NCBI RefSeq assembly: GCF_002836975.1
Contig: NZ_NIJK01000022.1
Span: 88,617-152,616, forward strand
Length of the DNA stretch: 64,000 nt
Source: Shewanella indica
Lineage (GTDB): Bacteria; Pseudomonadota; Gammaproteobacteria; Enterobacterales; Shewanellaceae
Direction of reading: 5' to 3'
How positions within the stretch are numbered: position 1 is the stretch's first letter; each line of letters starts with the position of its first letter. A model generated the notes under the pieces. That model was not told the DNA's origin, made no database searches, and saw only the letters and a program-made list of their open reading frames with translations. Positions 50,516 through 61,038 of the stretch are shown here, in pieces. Made by a program: the position numbers and the translations under genes.

Positions 50516-52306
50516 TCACTCGTTCAGTTTCAATACCGCCAGGAAGGCTTCCTGTGGAACTTCCACGTTACCGAGCTGCTTCATCCGTTTCTTACCTTCT
50601 TTCTGCTTCTGCAGCAGTTTCTTCTTCCGGGAAACGTCACCACCGTAACATTTGGCGGTTACGTCTTTACGCAGTGCTTTCACGGTCGAACGGGCCACAA
50701 TCTGACTGCCCACTGCGGCTTGGATTGCAATATCAAACATCTGCCGCGGGATCAGCTCTTTCATCTTCTCCACCAGGGCAATACCACGGTGGCGTATGTT
50801 GCCCCTGTGGATGATCATCGCCAGTGCATCGACTCTGTCGCCGTTGATCAACACATCCAAACGCACCATGTCGGCTGCCTGGAAGTAGACAAAGTTATAC
50901 TCGAGCGAAGCATAGCCACGACTGGTGGACTTAAGCCTGTCGAAGAAGTCCATCACGACTTCAGCCGCCGGAATATGATAGGTCAGTGCTACCTGGTTGC
51001 CGTGGTAAACCATATTCTTCTGTACACCGCGTTTTTCAACACACAGAGTGATCACATTGCCCAGGTAATCCTTGGGCACCAGAATATTGGCTTCAACGAT
51101 AGGTTCACGCATCTCTTCGATATAGTTGAGTGCCGGCAACTCCGATGGGTTATCCACATAAACAACATCGCCATTGGTCAGCTCAACTTCATACTCTACA
51201 GTCGGTGCCGTGGTGATCAGATCCAGGTTATATTCCCGCTCCAATCGCTCCTGGATGATCTCCATATGCAGAAGTCCCAGATAACCAATACGGAAACCAA
51301 ATCCCAGAGCAGTGGAGTTTTCCGGCTCAAACTGCAGTGAAGCATCGTTCAAGCTCAGTTTATTCAACGCATCACGGAAGTTTTCATAGTCGTCGGTAGA
51401 GATGGGGAACACACCAGCGTATACCTGAGGCTTCACTTTCTTGAAGCCCGGCAGCGGTTTTTCCGCGCCGTGTTTGGCATGGGTCAGGGTATCCCCCACG
51501 GGGGCCCCGTGGATCTCTTTGATACCGGCAATAACAAAGCCTACTTCACCGGTTCTCAGTTCAGTTTTTTCTTTCTGCTTGGGAGTGAAGATCCCCACCT
51601 TGTCGGCGTTGTAAGTCTGGCCTGTGCTCATGACCTTGAACTTATCGCCCTTCTTGAGCACGCCATTCTTGATCCGTACCAGGGACACAACCCCTTGGTA
51701 GCTGTCGAACCAAGAGTCAACAATCAGTGCCTGCAGCGGCCCTTCCGGGTCACCTTCCGGTGGTGGGATTTGTGCCACTATGGTTTCCAGCACTTCGTCT
51801 ATGCCGATACCTGTCTTGGCAGAGCAGCGCACTGCATCTTTGGCTTCAATGCCAACTATATCTTCAATCTCGGCCGCCACCCGCTCGGGTTCAGCCTGTG
51901 GCAGGTCAATCTTGTTGAGTACAGGAACAACGTCCAGATCCATTTCCAGCGCGGTATAACAATTCGCCAGTGTCTGGGCCTCAACCCCTTGACCGGCATC
52001 AACCACCAGCAAGGCTCCTTCACAAGCCGCCAGCGAGCGGGAAACTTCATAGGAGAAGTCAACGTGCCCTGGGGTATCGATGAAGTTCAGCTGATAAGTT
52101 TCACCGTCTTTTGCCTTATAGTCGAGTGTAACGCTCTGGGCCTTGATGGTGATACCGCGTTCGCGCTCCAGATCCATTGAATCCAGCACCTGAGCAGCCA
52201 TTTCACGGTCGGTTAAGCCGCCACAAACCTGGATCAGGCGATCTGAGAGGGTAGATTTGCCATGGTCGATATGGGCAATAATCGAAAAGTTTCTAATATG
52301 TTTCAT
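50516..52306 (-). CDS. lepA: Elongation factor 4 (LepA)
   Basis: Ribosome-associated translational GTPase. The 596-residue protein starts [25 protein letters not shown] (G1), then [12 protein letters not shown] (G3) and NKIDLP (G4), with EF-G-like domains following and the LepA-specific C-terminal domain ([20 protein letters not shown]) at the end. The length and order are standard. It heads lepA-lepB. Confidence 0.97.
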   Translation of the reverse strand: MKHIRNFSIIAHIDHGKSTLSDRLIQVCGGLTDREMAAQVLDSMDLERERGITIKAQSVTLDYKAKDGETYQLNFIDTPGHVDFSYEVSRSLAACEGALLVVDAGQGVEAQTLANCYTALEMDLDVVPVLNKIDLPQAEPERVAAEIEDIVGIEAKDAVRCSAKTGIGIDEVLETIVAQIPPPEGDPEGPLQALIVDSWFDSYQGVVSLVRIKNGVLKKGDKFKVMSTGQTYNADKVGIFTPKQKEKTELRTGEVGFVIAGIKEIHGAPVGDTLTHAKHGAEKPLPGFKKVKPQVYAGVFPISTDDYENFRDALNKLSLNDASLQFEPENSTALGFGFRIGYLGLLHMEIIQERLEREYNLDLITTAPTVEYEVELTNGDVVYVDNPSELPALNYIEEMREPIVEANILVPKDYLGNVITLCVEKRGVQKNMVYHGNQVALTYHIPAAEVVMDFFDRLKSTSRGYASLEYNFVYFQAADMVRLDVLINGDRVDALAMIIHRGNIRHRGIALVEKMKELIPRQMFDIAIQAAVGSQIVARSTVKALRKDVTAKCYGGDVSRKKKLLQKQKEGKKRMKQLGNVEVPQEAFLAVLKLNE

Positions 52307-52423
52307 TATGCTGCAATGACTAAATTCTAATGGGAGACTGTGCTCAAAGGTGCGAAATTGTACCCGATTGCTGGGCCAATACCAATTAGATTCACACTTT
52401 GAGCCTTTGTGGGAAGGACAGGA

Positions 52424-52903
52424 TTAGTGGCAGTGAGTTTCTGAAGCGCTCTCCATGGCTTGGCCAAGATTGGCGAGAATGACGGGTTGAGCCCGGTTTT
52501 CAATCCTGCGTGCCTGAGACTTGCCCAGTTGCCAAGCCAGCAAGGCAAAGGCGATCGCCATGGATATGGCACCGCCATCTGTACTGAACCCGGCGAGCGA
52601 GGCAACAAAGCGCCCCAATAACCCGCCCATAAACAACCCGGCCAAAGGCAGCATGTAAACCAGCAGAGCCGCCTTGAGCACTACGCTTTCCGGCAAGCCC
52701 AAACGCAGCAAAGTGCCTTCGGGATAAGTTTCAGTGCTGGGCAGGGAAAACTCCTGCAACCGACTGCCAAACGCCTTGGCAACTGCCGAAGTGCCGCAGG
52801 ATTCGCTGCTGGAACAGTGATTGCAGGCACTCTTCAACTCCACCTGCACCTTGACCCAACCGTCACTGTCTGTGCCTATAACCTTAGCCACCTGCTCCAT
52901 CAT
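52424..52903 (-). CDS. rseC: Envelope-stress regulator RseC
   Basis: Inner-membrane protein of the sigma-E operon, also linked to reduction of SoxR. The 159-residue protein has an N-terminal domain with the cysteine cluster CNHCSSSESC (about residues 31-40) and two central membrane helices (VLKAALLVYMLPLAGLFMGGLLGRF; then AISMAIAFALLAWQLG). The cluster may hold Fe-S. Ten bases separate it from rseB. ATG-ATG is the start; either codon is possible. Confidence 0.93.
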   Translation of the reverse strand: MMEQVAKVIGTDSDGWVKVQVELKSACNHCSSSESCGTSAVAKAFGSRLQEFSLPSTETYPEGTLLRLGLPESVVLKAALLVYMLPLAGLFMGGLLGRFVASLAGFSTDGGAISMAIAFALLAWQLGKSQARRIENRAQPVILANLGQAMESASETHCH

Positions 52904-52913
52904 AACCCTGTCC

Positions 52914-53846
52914 TCACTCCAGTCTTAAACCCGAAGCGATACGGATAAGCGTTTGTGTCGGCACCTTACCGACTGCAACCACTTCCAGATTACCGACTCG
53001 GTCAGCCGCCATGGAAAGGCCATTACGGGTCATCAGTTCTTCCGGCATGGGCGCATCACCGGCGCGGGCAACGTAGACGGAGATATTGCTGAGGCCATCG
53101 GTGAGGGCAATGTATTCCACCGGCTCATGACTGCCTATCAGGCGATGATGATCGCGAACCACCACCTGAAAACCGGGCGGCAGCCAATCAAATTGCCAGT
53201 TCTGGCCATCTTCCCGCTCTGATGGATTCATCACCGCCGGCCATTCCTGCTTGTAGGCCTCCACCAGCAGAGGCGCGGTCTCTTGCAGTTCTATCAATTC
53301 GATGACTAACAACTGCTCCAGCAACTGCTTGTCCTGATTCAGCATGTCATAGCGCAGCGGCAGGAAGGTTTCCATATCCATCCACACCTGAAAACCATAG
53401 CGGTATTCATCATTGGGCAAAATACGGATCATCTGTCCTGGACGGCCGGCGATACGGCTACGCCCCCCCAACACCAATTGATATCCGGCCTCGATATTGC
53501 CGCTGTCACCGAAGAAGGCCGCAGGCATCACTCCTTGAATACGCTTGGCATTAATACTATAGGCGGGCTGTTCGTGTTCGATAAAGGTCACTATATTACC
53601 GACACGAACCGCATTTTTCGGCGGCCCATTGAGGTGTTCGAGAAAGGCCACTTCCTCACCGTTGACTTTACCGTGCAGGTATACCAAAGGCCGAATATTA
53701 TCGGCCTGAAGTTGGATGAGCGAAATCTTGTATTCTTTTTCGCGCAAAGCCTGACTCATTTTTTCAAGCCAGGCTTTGGCGGACATATCATCCTGCGCGA
53801 AGGCAGGCACTGCGAAGGCCAGAAGGGCCAAGAGGAAAAGGCGCAA
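52914..53846 (-). CDS. rseB: Periplasmic sigma-E regulator RseB
   Basis: Binds RseA and protects it from DegS until it senses lipopolysaccharide or lipoprotein stress. The 310-residue precursor has a signal peptide (RLFLLALLAFAVPAFA, cut before QDD) and an LolA-like N-domain (SAKAWLEKMSQALREKEYKISLIQLQ) with a C-domain around FDWLPPGFQVV. The start is a TTG with AAGGAAA close upstream; no ATG fits. It follows rseA by 9 bases. Confidence 0.94.
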   Translation of the reverse strand: MRLFLLALLAFAVPAFAQDDMSAKAWLEKMSQALREKEYKISLIQLQADNIRPLVYLHGKVNGEEVAFLEHLNGPPKNAVRVGNIVTFIEHEQPAYSINAKRIQGVMPAAFFGDSGNIEAGYQLVLGGRSRIAGRPGQMIRILPNDEYRYGFQVWMDMETFLPLRYDMLNQDKQLLEQLLVIELIELQETAPLLVEAYKQEWPAVMNPSEREDGQNWQFDWLPPGFQVVVRDHHRLIGSHEPVEYIALTDGLSNISVYVARAGDAPMPEELMTRNGLSMAADRVGNLEVVAVGKVPTQTLIRIASGLRLE

Positions 53847-53855
53847 GAGATTTCC

Positions 53856-54476
53856 TTAACGATTCATAGGAACAGGAACGACCTCACTATTGTTATCCAT
53901 AACCACACCGGCATTCAATCTCTGTTGCAACATATGATCCTGAATATAGCTGTTAATCCTGCGACGTTGCTCAATCAACTGCTCATTGGTATACCCCTGT
54001 GGCTGCTGAACCGGTCCGGTTTGCAGGCTAACAGGTGAAGCACTGCCCACCAATGGACGGGTAATAAGCACTGGGGATGCAGGATCCTGGCTTTCAGGTG
54101 TCTGGTTGTAGTTCTGAACACCAACAATGGCAACCATGGCAACAGTGGCCGCAATCGCATACTGGCCAAACTGTTTGAACATGGGAATCACTCTACCGCC
54201 GGAAGCAAGCTGACGTTGGGGCTCAACGTCCTCAAGTACCTGAGTTGAGGTGACAGGCGCAACAATCGCCGGCTCCTTGTCGATAGCGGCCGCAATACTG
54301 GCGGACAGATCCAAGGGGATAGCAGAAGGCAACTCGCCACGCATGGCATCACCGATAAGATGATAGTTACGCCACTTGTCGTGAGAAGCAGTGTCACCAG
54401 CCAGTTCTGCCAGCGTCTGAGCGTCGGTTTCGCCGTCCACTGCCGCAGAAACCCACTCCTGACCTAATTTATCCAT
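53856..54476 (-). CDS. rseA: Anti-sigma-E factor RseA
   Basis: Single-pass inner-membrane protein whose cytoplasmic N-domain holds sigma-E. The 206-residue protein starts MDKLGQEWVSAAVDGE (ASD-type anti-sigma fold: WRNYHLIGDAMRGELP), has one membrane segment at about residues 102-117 (YAIAATVAMVAIVGV), and a periplasmic tail rich in Gln with EQRRRINSYIQDHMLQQ, the RseB-binding and DegS-cleaved part. AGGTGAG precedes the ATG; rpoE ends 24 bases upstream. Confidence 0.95.
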   Translation of the reverse strand: MDKLGQEWVSAAVDGETDAQTLAELAGDTASHDKWRNYHLIGDAMRGELPSAIPLDLSASIAAAIDKEPAIVAPVTSTQVLEDVEPQRQLASGGRVIPMFKQFGQYAIAATVAMVAIVGVQNYNQTPESQDPASPVLITRPLVGSASPVSLQTGPVQQPQGYTNEQLIEQRRRINSYIQDHMLQQRLNAGVVMDNNSEVVPVPMNR

Positions 54477-54500
54477 TACTCACCTGTCTCTATTAAAGGG

Positions 54501-55079
54501 TCATCTTTCCAGCAAAGGCTGGAGCTTCTTATCGATGGCTTCCCGGGCGCGAAAGATACGGGATCTCACAGTACCTACAGGGCAATCCATCACATTGGCA
54601 ATATCCTCGTAGCTCATACCATCAAGCTCACGCAAGGAGATAGCCATCTTTAACTCTTCCGGCAGCGATTCGAGAGTGTCGAAAACAGTCTTCTTTATCT
54701 CGTCTGAAAGCATCAACCGCTCAGGAGAGGCGAATTCTTTCAGGGCATCACTGCCATCGTAAAATTCGGCTTCATCGGCATCAACATCGTTCGCAGGTGT
54801 TCTGCGCCCCTGTGACACCAGATGATTCTTGGCCGTATTTACTGCTATTCGGTACAACCAGGTATAAAAGGCACTCTCACCGCGGAAATTAGGTAACGCC
54901 CGATAAGCCTTGATAAAAGCTTCTTGCGCCACGTCTGCTACATCAGCCTGATTCCGTACATAACGGGATATCAGATTGATGACCTTACTCTGGTACTTTT
55001 GTACCAGCAGGTTAAAAGCGTTTTTATCGCCACGTTGTACGCGCTCAACCAGTTGTTGATCACTTGTTTGTCCACTCAT
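54501..55079 (-). CDS. rpoE: RNA polymerase sigma factor E
   Basis: ECF sigma factor of envelope stress. The 192-residue length is that of E. coli RpoE. Region 2 is LISRYVRNQADVADVAQEAFIKAYRALPNFRGESAFYTWLYRIAVN and region 4 is LRELDGMSYEDIANVMDCPVGTVRSRIFRAREAI, each recognisable by motif. A sigma-E-like promoter upstream suggests autoregulation. It heads rpoE-rseA-rseB-rseC and is divergent from nadB. Confidence 0.97.
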   Translation of the reverse strand: MSGQTSDQQLVERVQRGDKNAFNLLVQKYQSKVINLISRYVRNQADVADVAQEAFIKAYRALPNFRGESAFYTWLYRIAVNTAKNHLVSQGRRTPANDVDADEAEFYDGSDALKEFASPERLMLSDEIKKTVFDTLESLPEELKMAISLRELDGMSYEDIANVMDCPVGTVRSRIFRAREAIDKKLQPLLER

Positions 55080-55144
55080 CCGAGCCGACTTCTCCCAAAT
55101 CTTATAATGCTGATTTCTCAGTCGCTCGAATCATATTCACTTAT

Positions 55145-55172
55145 GTAGACTAGCGTGCTTCGAAAAAGTTCT
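55145..55172 (-). promoter_or_regulatory. Sigma-E-type promoter of rpoE
   Basis: Minus strand: AGAACTT (-35), 16-base spacer, TCTAC (-10). This matches the sigma-E pattern GGAACTT-N16-TCTGA closely, and autoactivation of rpoE is well established in relatives. The transcript would begin about 60 bases before the rpoE ATG. Confidence 0.72.
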
Positions 55173-55278
55173 GATGTTTTGCAAAAAATGTACTGCGAAT
55201 AACCTGAGCTGAGTTGTATCCATCCCTTGCGAGTTGGTTTACCATAACCGAACCCCCAGTCACATCTCATGATACCCG

Positions 55279-56889
55279 ATGAAACAAGTAGTTGAACACC
55301 AATCTGACGTCCTGGTCATAGGCAGTGGTGCAGCGGGCTTGACTCTCGCCCTTCACCTGGCTGAAAAAACCAAAGTCATTTTACTCTCCAAAGGTCCTCT
55401 CAACGAAGGCTCGACCTATTATGCCCAAGGGGGCATAGCCTCGGTTTTCGACGAGGAGGATACCATAGAATCCCACGTGGCCGACACCTTGGTCGCCGGC
55501 GCCGGACTCTGTGATGAAGCCGTGGTAACCTATACGGCCGAGAATGCCCGCGCCGCCATGCAATGGCTGATTGAATGCGGTGTTGCCTTTGATAAGGAAG
55601 AAAACCCCGATGGCAGCATCAATGACAGCGCCTACCATCTGACCCGTGAAGGCGGCCACAGCCACAGACGTATTCTGCACGCCGCCGATGCCACCGGCAA
55701 AGAGGTACAGACCACACTGCAGGAGATGGCCCAGGCCCACCCCAATATTCTGGTGCTTGAGCGTTACAACGCCATAGATTTGATCACCACCCGTAAACTG
55801 GGCCGTCCGGGCAACCGGGTATTGGGCGCCTATGTCTGGAACCGTAACCTTGAGCAGGTGGAAACCATCAAGGCTAAGTTTGTCGCGCTGGCGACCGGCG
55901 GCAGTTCCAAGGTTTACCAGTACACCTCCAACCCGGATATCGCCAGTGGTGATGGTATTGCCATGGCCTGGCGTGCCGGTTGCCGGGTAGCCAACATGGA
56001 ATTCAATCAGTTCCATCCGACCTGTCTATACCATTCAGATGCCCGTAATTTCCTGCTGACCGAAGCCCTGCGCGGTGAAGGCGCCTATCTGCGCCGTCCC
56101 GATGGCAGTCGCTTTATGCCTGACTTCGATGAACGCGCCGAACTGGCGCCCAGAGACATTGTAGCCAGGGCCATAGACTATGAAATGAAACGCCTCGGCG
56201 CCGATTGCGTCTATCTGGACATCAGCCACAAGGATCCGGAATTTGTCATCAAGCATTTCCCCACCATTTACCAGCGCTGCCTGGACTTAGGGATAAATAT
56301 CACCAAGGAACCTATCCCTGTGGTGCCTGCCGCTCACTATACCTGCGGCGGGGTAATGACAGATTTTCATGGCCAGACAGATCTCAATGGTCTCTATGCC
56401 ATAGGTGAAGTGGCTTATACCGGACTGCACGGCGCAAACCGCCTGGCGAGTAACTCCTTGCTGGAGTGTCTGGTATTCGCTCGCGCCGCTTCGACCGATA
56501 TTCAAAGCCAACTAGGTAAAATAGCCATGCCCGGTAATATCCCGGCCTGGGATGAAAGCCAGGTGTGTAACTCGGATGAGGAAGTGGTTATTGCTCACAA
56601 CTGGCACGAGCTGAGACTCTTTATGTGGGATTATGTCGGCATTGTGCGCTCAGACAAGCGTTTGGAGCGGGCCCTGCGCCGCTGCGCCATGCTACAACAG
56701 GAGATCCAGGAGTATTACAGCAACTTCCACGTCACAAACAACCTGCTGGAATTACGCAACCTAGTGCAGGTGGCCGAGTTGATCATCCGCTGCGCCATGG
56801 CCCGTAAGGAAAGCCGCGGCCTGCACTGTAATATCGATCATCCGCAGAAACTGGATAATCCGCAGCCTACCATTCTGCAGCCGGAGTAA
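55279..56889 (+). CDS. nadB: L-aspartate oxidase
   Basis: FAD enzyme that makes iminoaspartate for NAD synthesis. The 536-residue protein has the FAD loop [57 protein letters not shown], the active-site segment [12 protein letters not shown] and [27 protein letters not shown]. All of these distinguish NadB from fumarate reductase by context and length. It lies divergently beside rpoE, as in enterobacteria. Confidence 0.97.
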   Translation: MKQVVEHQSDVLVIGSGAAGLTLALHLAEKTKVILLSKGPLNEGSTYYAQGGIASVFDEEDTIESHVADTLVAGAGLCDEAVVTYTAENARAAMQWLIECGVAFDKEENPDGSINDSAYHLTREGGHSHRRILHAADATGKEVQTTLQEMAQAHPNILVLERYNAIDLITTRKLGRPGNRVLGAYVWNRNLEQVETIKAKFVALATGGSSKVYQYTSNPDIASGDGIAMAWRAGCRVANMEFNQFHPTCLYHSDARNFLLTEALRGEGAYLRRPDGSRFMPDFDERAELAPRDIVARAIDYEMKRLGADCVYLDISHKDPEFVIKHFPTIYQRCLDLGINITKEPIPVVPAAHYTCGGVMTDFHGQTDLNGLYAIGEVAYTGLHGANRLASNSLLECLVFARAASTDIQSQLGKIAMPGNIPAWDESQVCNSDEEVVIAHNWHELRLFMWDYVGIVRSDKRLERALRRCAMLQQEIQEYYSNFHVTNNLLELRNLVQVAELIIRCAMARKESRGLHCNIDHPQKLDNPQPTILQPE

Positions 56890-56905
56890 CTTGGCTGGAA
56901 TCAGT

Positions 56906-57328
56906 TTAGTTAGCGGACTTTGAGCGCTGCAACAATAGACGACACAGATGACGATAGTCTGTGTCGTCAAACATATCGGCAAACAGCCAGCAACGCCCGC
57001 AGTTATCCTCCCCCTGATAAGTAAAAGTCACCACAAAGGGGCTGACCCAAGGTTTGCCACTGAGCTTAAAACTCGAACCGGGTACGAACTGTCCTTCACC
57101 CAAATCATTGAGCCAGAAACAGAGTTGCCAGCGGCGCAAACGCAACAGCGCAAGGCCAAAGCCTGCCAGCATTAGCAGTAAACATAGGTATTTGAACGAT
57201 AAATAAAAAGGATAATCCAGCGCCGGCCAGACAAAAAAGCTGCTCAGGCAAACAGCAGCCAGCACAGTTAGACTCAGATACTGGCTGAAGGAAGAACTGA
57301 GCTGAAATCTATGGCGCTGCCCGGCCAC
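56906..57328 (-). CDS. ygfX: YgfX (CptA) family membrane protein
   Basis: A 140-residue protein with two N-terminal membrane segments (about 16-34 and 42-62) followed by a small soluble part (LRRWQLCFWLNDLGEGQFVPGSSF, then PWVSPFVVTFTYQ, and the tail DTDYRHLCRLLLQRS). This is the YgfX layout, and its partnership with sdhE is the classic context. In E. coli it has been described as a toxin-like partner acting on cytoskeletal proteins. The start is a GTG that overlaps the sdhE end by 20 bases. Confidence 0.85.
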   Translation of the reverse strand: MAGQRHRFQLSSSFSQYLSLTVLAAVCLSSFFVWPALDYPFYLSFKYLCLLLMLAGFGLALLRLRRWQLCFWLNDLGEGQFVPGSSFKLSGKPWVSPFVVTFTYQGEDNCGRCWLFADMFDDTDYRHLCRLLLQRSKSAN

Positions 57329-57548
57329 GAACGCGCACTACCATCTGTGCCAGTTGCGGATCCGGACATTGCTCATGCCCCATAAACCAGGCAAACAGTT
57401 CCGGGTCTTCACACTCAAGCAGACGAACAAACAAGGCCTTATCCTCAGGACTCAGAGTCTCGTAATGCTGTTCCACAAAGGGTTGAAACAGTACATCAAG
57501 CTCCAGCATACCACGGCGACATGCCCACTTTACCCTGGGGGTACTCAT
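57309..57548 (-). CDS. sdhE: FAD assembly factor SdhE
   Basis: Helps attach FAD covalently to succinate dehydrogenase and fumarate reductase. The 79-residue protein has the RGMLELD motif (WACRRGMLELDVLFQPFVEQHY) in which the RGxxE residues contact the flavoprotein, then LSPEDKALFVRLLECEDPELFAWFMG. The ATG at 57548 gives the normal N-terminus MSTPRVKW. Coupled to ygfX by overlap. Confidence 0.94.
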   Translation of the reverse strand: MSTPRVKWACRRGMLELDVLFQPFVEQHYETLSPEDKALFVRLLECEDPELFAWFMGHEQCPDPQLAQMVVRVRGRAAP

Positions 57549-57646
57549 CAAGTCAGACACCTATCATGCTCCAATCAAGAATTTTGTCGCAAGTTTACAT
57601 TCTGGCGTCAGCGCTGTCGAATATCCGCCTTAATCATCCACTCGTA

Positions 57647-58555
57647 TCAGAACTGCTGCACCTGAAGATCACGACCGGCGAATAGCTCACCAAAATCGGT
57701 TTCCAGCAAACGCTGCACCGCCGGATGCTGGATCATTCGCTCGGCAAACATCACATGATATTCCTCTTTGATCTCCATGGTTTCACCGAGCAGACGTATG
57801 TTGTGCTCGAGAATATCCTGCTGATAGATGGAGGGGGCGACAAATATCCCCTTACGGAAGTAGCCAAAGGCCTTCATCATAGCCGCATCATCAAACTCGC
57901 CGAGAATCGTGACATTAAGGCGTTTCTCATCAAACCAGCGATAGAGCTGCTGGCCCAGGGAAGTGCGCCGACTCGGGATCAGCAGGGGCCCCTCTTCCAA
58001 ACATTCAGGAAAGCCACTTTTGAACTCCTGCGCCGAGAAGAAGGCAATACCGCACTCACCCAGTTTCTTGGAAAGAATTTCCGGATATTTGAGAGACTCA
58101 CCGGCACAGTCCGACAGTATCATATCCAGCTTGTGTTCTCTGAGCCTGGCCATCAAACTCTCGTGAGTCGATTCATAACAGGCAAGATGCATGGAGCTAT
58201 TGGCTGGGATAACCGACATCAAAACTCGACTAGCCAACGCCTTGGAGAGAGCATCGGCAATGCCCACCTCGAACAGAATGGACTCATCCTTGCGATAGTT
58301 GAGCACATCGAGCATCTCATAGGAGAGGCTGAACATTTTATCAGCGTAGCGAAACACCAACTCGCCCAATTCAGTGGGGGCCAGATTACGCCCCACCCGC
58401 TTGAACAGACTCCCCTTAAGCCTTTCTTCCAGAGTGCGTATCTGGCCGGTAATGGTTTGTGGGGTTAAACAGAGTGTCTCGGCAGCCTTGGTCACTGAGC
58501 CTTGCTTATGCACCATCCAAAAGTAATACAGGTGGTTATAGTTCAAATGAGACAT
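57647..58555 (-). CDS. nhaR: LysR-type activator NhaR
   Basis: Sodium-responsive activator of nhaA. The 302-residue protein starts MSHLNYNHLYYFWMVHKQGSVTKAAETLCLTPQTITGQIRTLEERL, a LysR helix-turn-helix almost in the exact NhaR wording, followed by an effector domain. It lies 16 bases after the small periplasmic gene and in one direction with nhaA, so all three probably share a transcript. Confidence 0.95.
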   Translation of the reverse strand: MSHLNYNHLYYFWMVHKQGSVTKAAETLCLTPQTITGQIRTLEERLKGSLFKRVGRNLAPTELGELVFRYADKMFSLSYEMLDVLNYRKDESILFEVGIADALSKALASRVLMSVIPANSSMHLACYESTHESLMARLREHKLDMILSDCAGESLKYPEILSKKLGECGIAFFSAQEFKSGFPECLEEGPLLIPSRRTSLGQQLYRWFDEKRLNVTILGEFDDAAMMKAFGYFRKGIFVAPSIYQQDILEHNIRLLGETMEIKEEYHVMFAERMIQHPAVQRLLETDFGELFAGRDLQVQQF

Positions 58556-58571
58556 AGGCTGCCCCGACTCC

Positions 58572-58955
58572 TTACTTCAAACGCTGACAGTCCAGCAAAT
58601 TATTCACGGCAAGCTGCAGTGTCTCTATATCCTTGACCTCGCCGCTTTCAAAAGCTTCGCTGATCCCCTGTACCAGTTGCTCCCTATCCGGGATCCTCTC
58701 CAGGCAATACTTGCGATTGGCTTCCTGAAAACGCTTACCACCCCGATATTTAAGCGCGCGGGCTTCATAACCGTTGCTGTCCAGGCGGGCACCTACCGCC
58801 TGAGGCTTATACATAAGCGCACCATCAACAACACCCTCAAGGTAACTCTGACACAGGACAGCTTCCTTGTCTGCAACACAGGCTTCTATCTGTGACGCCT
58901 GAACCAAAGGGGCTAAGCCCGCCAGAATGAGTCCTGCCATTATGCTTGTTTTCAT
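58572..58955 (-). CDS. Small exported protein of unknown function between nhaA and nhaR
   Basis: A 127-residue precursor with a signal peptide ([20 protein letters not shown]) and a mature helical domain with four cysteines ([42 protein letters not shown]). This pattern of a signal plus two disulphide-forming helices resembles the Rap1a/Tai domain (Serratia T6SS immunity proteins). The likeness is weak, and there is no effector gene nearby. Its ATG overlaps the nhaA stop (ATGA). Confidence 0.72.
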   Translation of the reverse strand: MKTSIMAGLILAGLAPLVQASQIEACVADKEAVLCQSYLEGVVDGALMYKPQAVGARLDSNGYEARALKYRGGKRFQEANRKYCLERIPDREQLVQGISEAFESGEVKDIETLQLAVNNLLDCQRLK

Positions 58956-60127
58956 TCCTTTTCTCCTTTTTCAGGTAACACTTTTGACAGCCAGAAATAG
59001 CCCACGACTGCCGCCAACATAGATCCGATCAGGATCCCCAACCTGGCCAAATCGCTATAGACAACGCCACCATGTTCAAATGCCAGCGAGGCAATAAACA
59101 TCGACATGGTAAATCCTATACCGCACATCACAGCCACAGGCATGATATGGCGCCAGGCAATGCCCTCAGGCAACTCTGCCAGACGCAACTTAACTGCAAT
59201 AAAACTGAACAACACCACACCAATCGGCTTACCGAGCAACAGACCCAAAGCGATCCCCAGAGGTACAGGCGATACCAGGCTCTCCAGCGACATACCGCCC
59301 AAGGCTACCCCGGCGTTGGCAAAAGCAAATACCGGCAGGATCAGGAAAGTGCTCCAAGGGTGCAGCGTATGCTCCAAATGCTCGGACGGTGAACCACCTT
59401 GCTTGTCGCGCAGCGGAATACAGAAGGCGATGATCACCCCGGCCAAAGTGGCATGAACCCCGGACTTGAGTACGGCAACCCAAAGAATGGCCCCAAGCAC
59501 GCCATAAGCGCCAAGCGCAGTTACACCGCGGCGGTTCAGAATAATCAAACCTATAACCGCAGCAGCAGCAATCACAAGGCTTATCATCGACAGATCACTG
59601 CTATAGAACAGCGCAATAATAACGATTACACCCAGGTCATCTATGATTGCCAGCGCCAATAAAAACACCTTGAGCGCAACAGGAACCCGGTTGCCTAAAA
59701 GTGCCATTATCCCCAGCGCAAAGGCGATATCGGTCGCGGCCGGAATAGCCCAGCCCCCCTGGGTCACAGGGTCATTGGCATTAAACAGCAGATAGACTGC
59801 GGCCGGAACAAGCATGCCGCCTATAGCAGCAAAAGTGGGTAGAGATGCCTTGGAAACGCTGGACAGCGCTCCCTCAAGCAATTCACGCTTAACTTCAAGA
59901 CCGATCAACAGAAAGAACAGCGCCATCAAACCATCGTTGATCCACAACAGTAAGGGCTTGTTGATATCCAGCGCCCCGAGACGCAACTGCATCGGGGTAT
60001 CCAAAAAACCTTGATAAACGCCGGCTAGTGGTGAATTAGCCAAGACCATTGCCAAGGCTACAGCAATCAATAACAAGATGCCGCCGGCAGATTCCTGACT
60101 CAGGAAATTCCGAAGTGCCTTTTCCAT
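58952..60127 (-). CDS. nhaA: Na+/H+ antiporter NhaA
   Basis: Electrogenic 2H+/Na+ exchanger of the inner membrane. The 391-residue protein has about 12 membrane segments and the transport pair Asp-Asp in [20 protein letters not shown] (residues near 163-164), with [23 protein letters not shown] before it. The ATG is preceded by TTGGGAG. The downstream gene order nhaA, small exported protein, nhaR implies cotranscription and NhaR feedback. Confidence 0.97.
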   Translation of the reverse strand: MEKALRNFLSQESAGGILLLIAVALAMVLANSPLAGVYQGFLDTPMQLRLGALDINKPLLLWINDGLMALFFLLIGLEVKRELLEGALSSVSKASLPTFAAIGGMLVPAAVYLLFNANDPVTQGGWAIPAATDIAFALGIMALLGNRVPVALKVFLLALAIIDDLGVIVIIALFYSSDLSMISLVIAAAAVIGLIILNRRGVTALGAYGVLGAILWVAVLKSGVHATLAGVIIAFCIPLRDKQGGSPSEHLEHTLHPWSTFLILPVFAFANAGVALGGMSLESLVSPVPLGIALGLLLGKPIGVVLFSFIAVKLRLAELPEGIAWRHIMPVAVMCGIGFTMSMFIASLAFEHGGVVYSDLARLGILIGSMLAAVVGYFWLSKVLPEKGEKE

Positions 60128-60198
60128 ACTAAACTCCCAAAAACATAATTGATTTGAGTGTAGTAGATGGATTTAGGTAAGAATAATCGAAAGTTTCT

Positions 60199-60231
60199 GC
60201 GAAACACCTCGAAATATACGAGGTATTTCGC
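60199..60231. promoter_or_regulatory. Near-perfect inverted repeat between thyA and nhaA
   Basis: GCGAAACACCTCG and CGAGGTATTTCGC are inverted copies with one mismatch and a seven-base loop, centred 88 bases upstream of the nhaA start and 12 bases after the thyA stop. It lacks a clear T tail on either strand, so it may be an operator (NhaR is the obvious candidate) rather than a terminator. Confidence 0.5.
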
Positions 60232-60243
60232 TAAAAACTGTTT

Positions 60244-61038
60244 TTAAATGGCAACTGGTGCTTTGATATGAGGGTGAGGATCGTAACCTGACAACTCGAA
60301 ATCTTCGAATCGGTAGTCAAAAATAGACTCAGGCTTGCGAATAATTTTCATTTGTGGCAAAGACTTGGGTTCACGACTGAGTTGCAGCGCCGTTTGTTCC
60401 ATATGATTGGAATAAAGATGGGTATCACCGCCGGTCCAGACGAAATCGCCCAATTCGAGATCGCACTGCTGCGCTACCATCATGGTCAACAGCGCATAAC
60501 TGGCAATATTGAACGGCAGCCCCAGGAACACATCACAGCTGCGCTGATACAGTTGACAGGACAACTTGCCATCGGCCACATAAAACTGGAAGAAGGCATG
60601 GCAAGGCGCCAGCGCCATCTTGTCGAGCTCGGAGACATTCCAGGCGGAGACAATCAAACGTCTGGAGTCAGGTTGTGATTTGATCTGTTCTATCACCTGG
60701 GTAATCTGATCGATATGACCGCCATCGGGCGTTGGCCAGCTACGCCACTGAGCGCCGTAAACCGGTCCCAGATTACCGGATTCATCGGCCCACTCATCCC
60801 AAATCGTCACTTTATTTTCATGCAGGTAAGCAACATTGGTGTCCCCTTTCAGGAACCAGAGCAACTCATGAATAATGGAGCGCAAATGGCACTTCTTGGT
60901 GGTCACCAAGGGGAACCCCTTACTGAGGTCAAAACGCATCTGATAGCCAAATACAGAGCGGGTTCCCGTGCCGGTACGGTCAGTTTTTTCGGTACCGGCA
61001 TCTAAAATATGTTGCATTAAATCAAGATATTGCTGCAT
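60244..61038 (-). CDS. thyA: Thymidylate synthase
   Basis: Methylates dUMP to dTMP with methylene-tetrahydrofolate. The 264 residues equal the E. coli length. It starts [15 protein letters not shown], holds [11 protein letters not shown], and the active-site Cys in [17 protein letters not shown] (about residue 146) with [20 protein letters not shown]. The ATG shares one base with the lgt stop (TAATG), the conserved lgt-thyA pairing. Confidence 0.98.
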   Translation of the reverse strand: MQQYLDLMQHILDAGTEKTDRTGTGTRSVFGYQMRFDLSKGFPLVTTKKCHLRSIIHELLWFLKGDTNVAYLHENKVTIWDEWADESGNLGPVYGAQWRSWPTPDGGHIDQITQVIEQIKSQPDSRRLIVSAWNVSELDKMALAPCHAFFQFYVADGKLSCQLYQRSCDVFLGLPFNIASYALLTMMVAQQCDLELGDFVWTGGDTHLYSNHMEQTALQLSREPKSLPQMKIIRKPESIFDYRFEDFELSGYDPHPHIKAPVAI

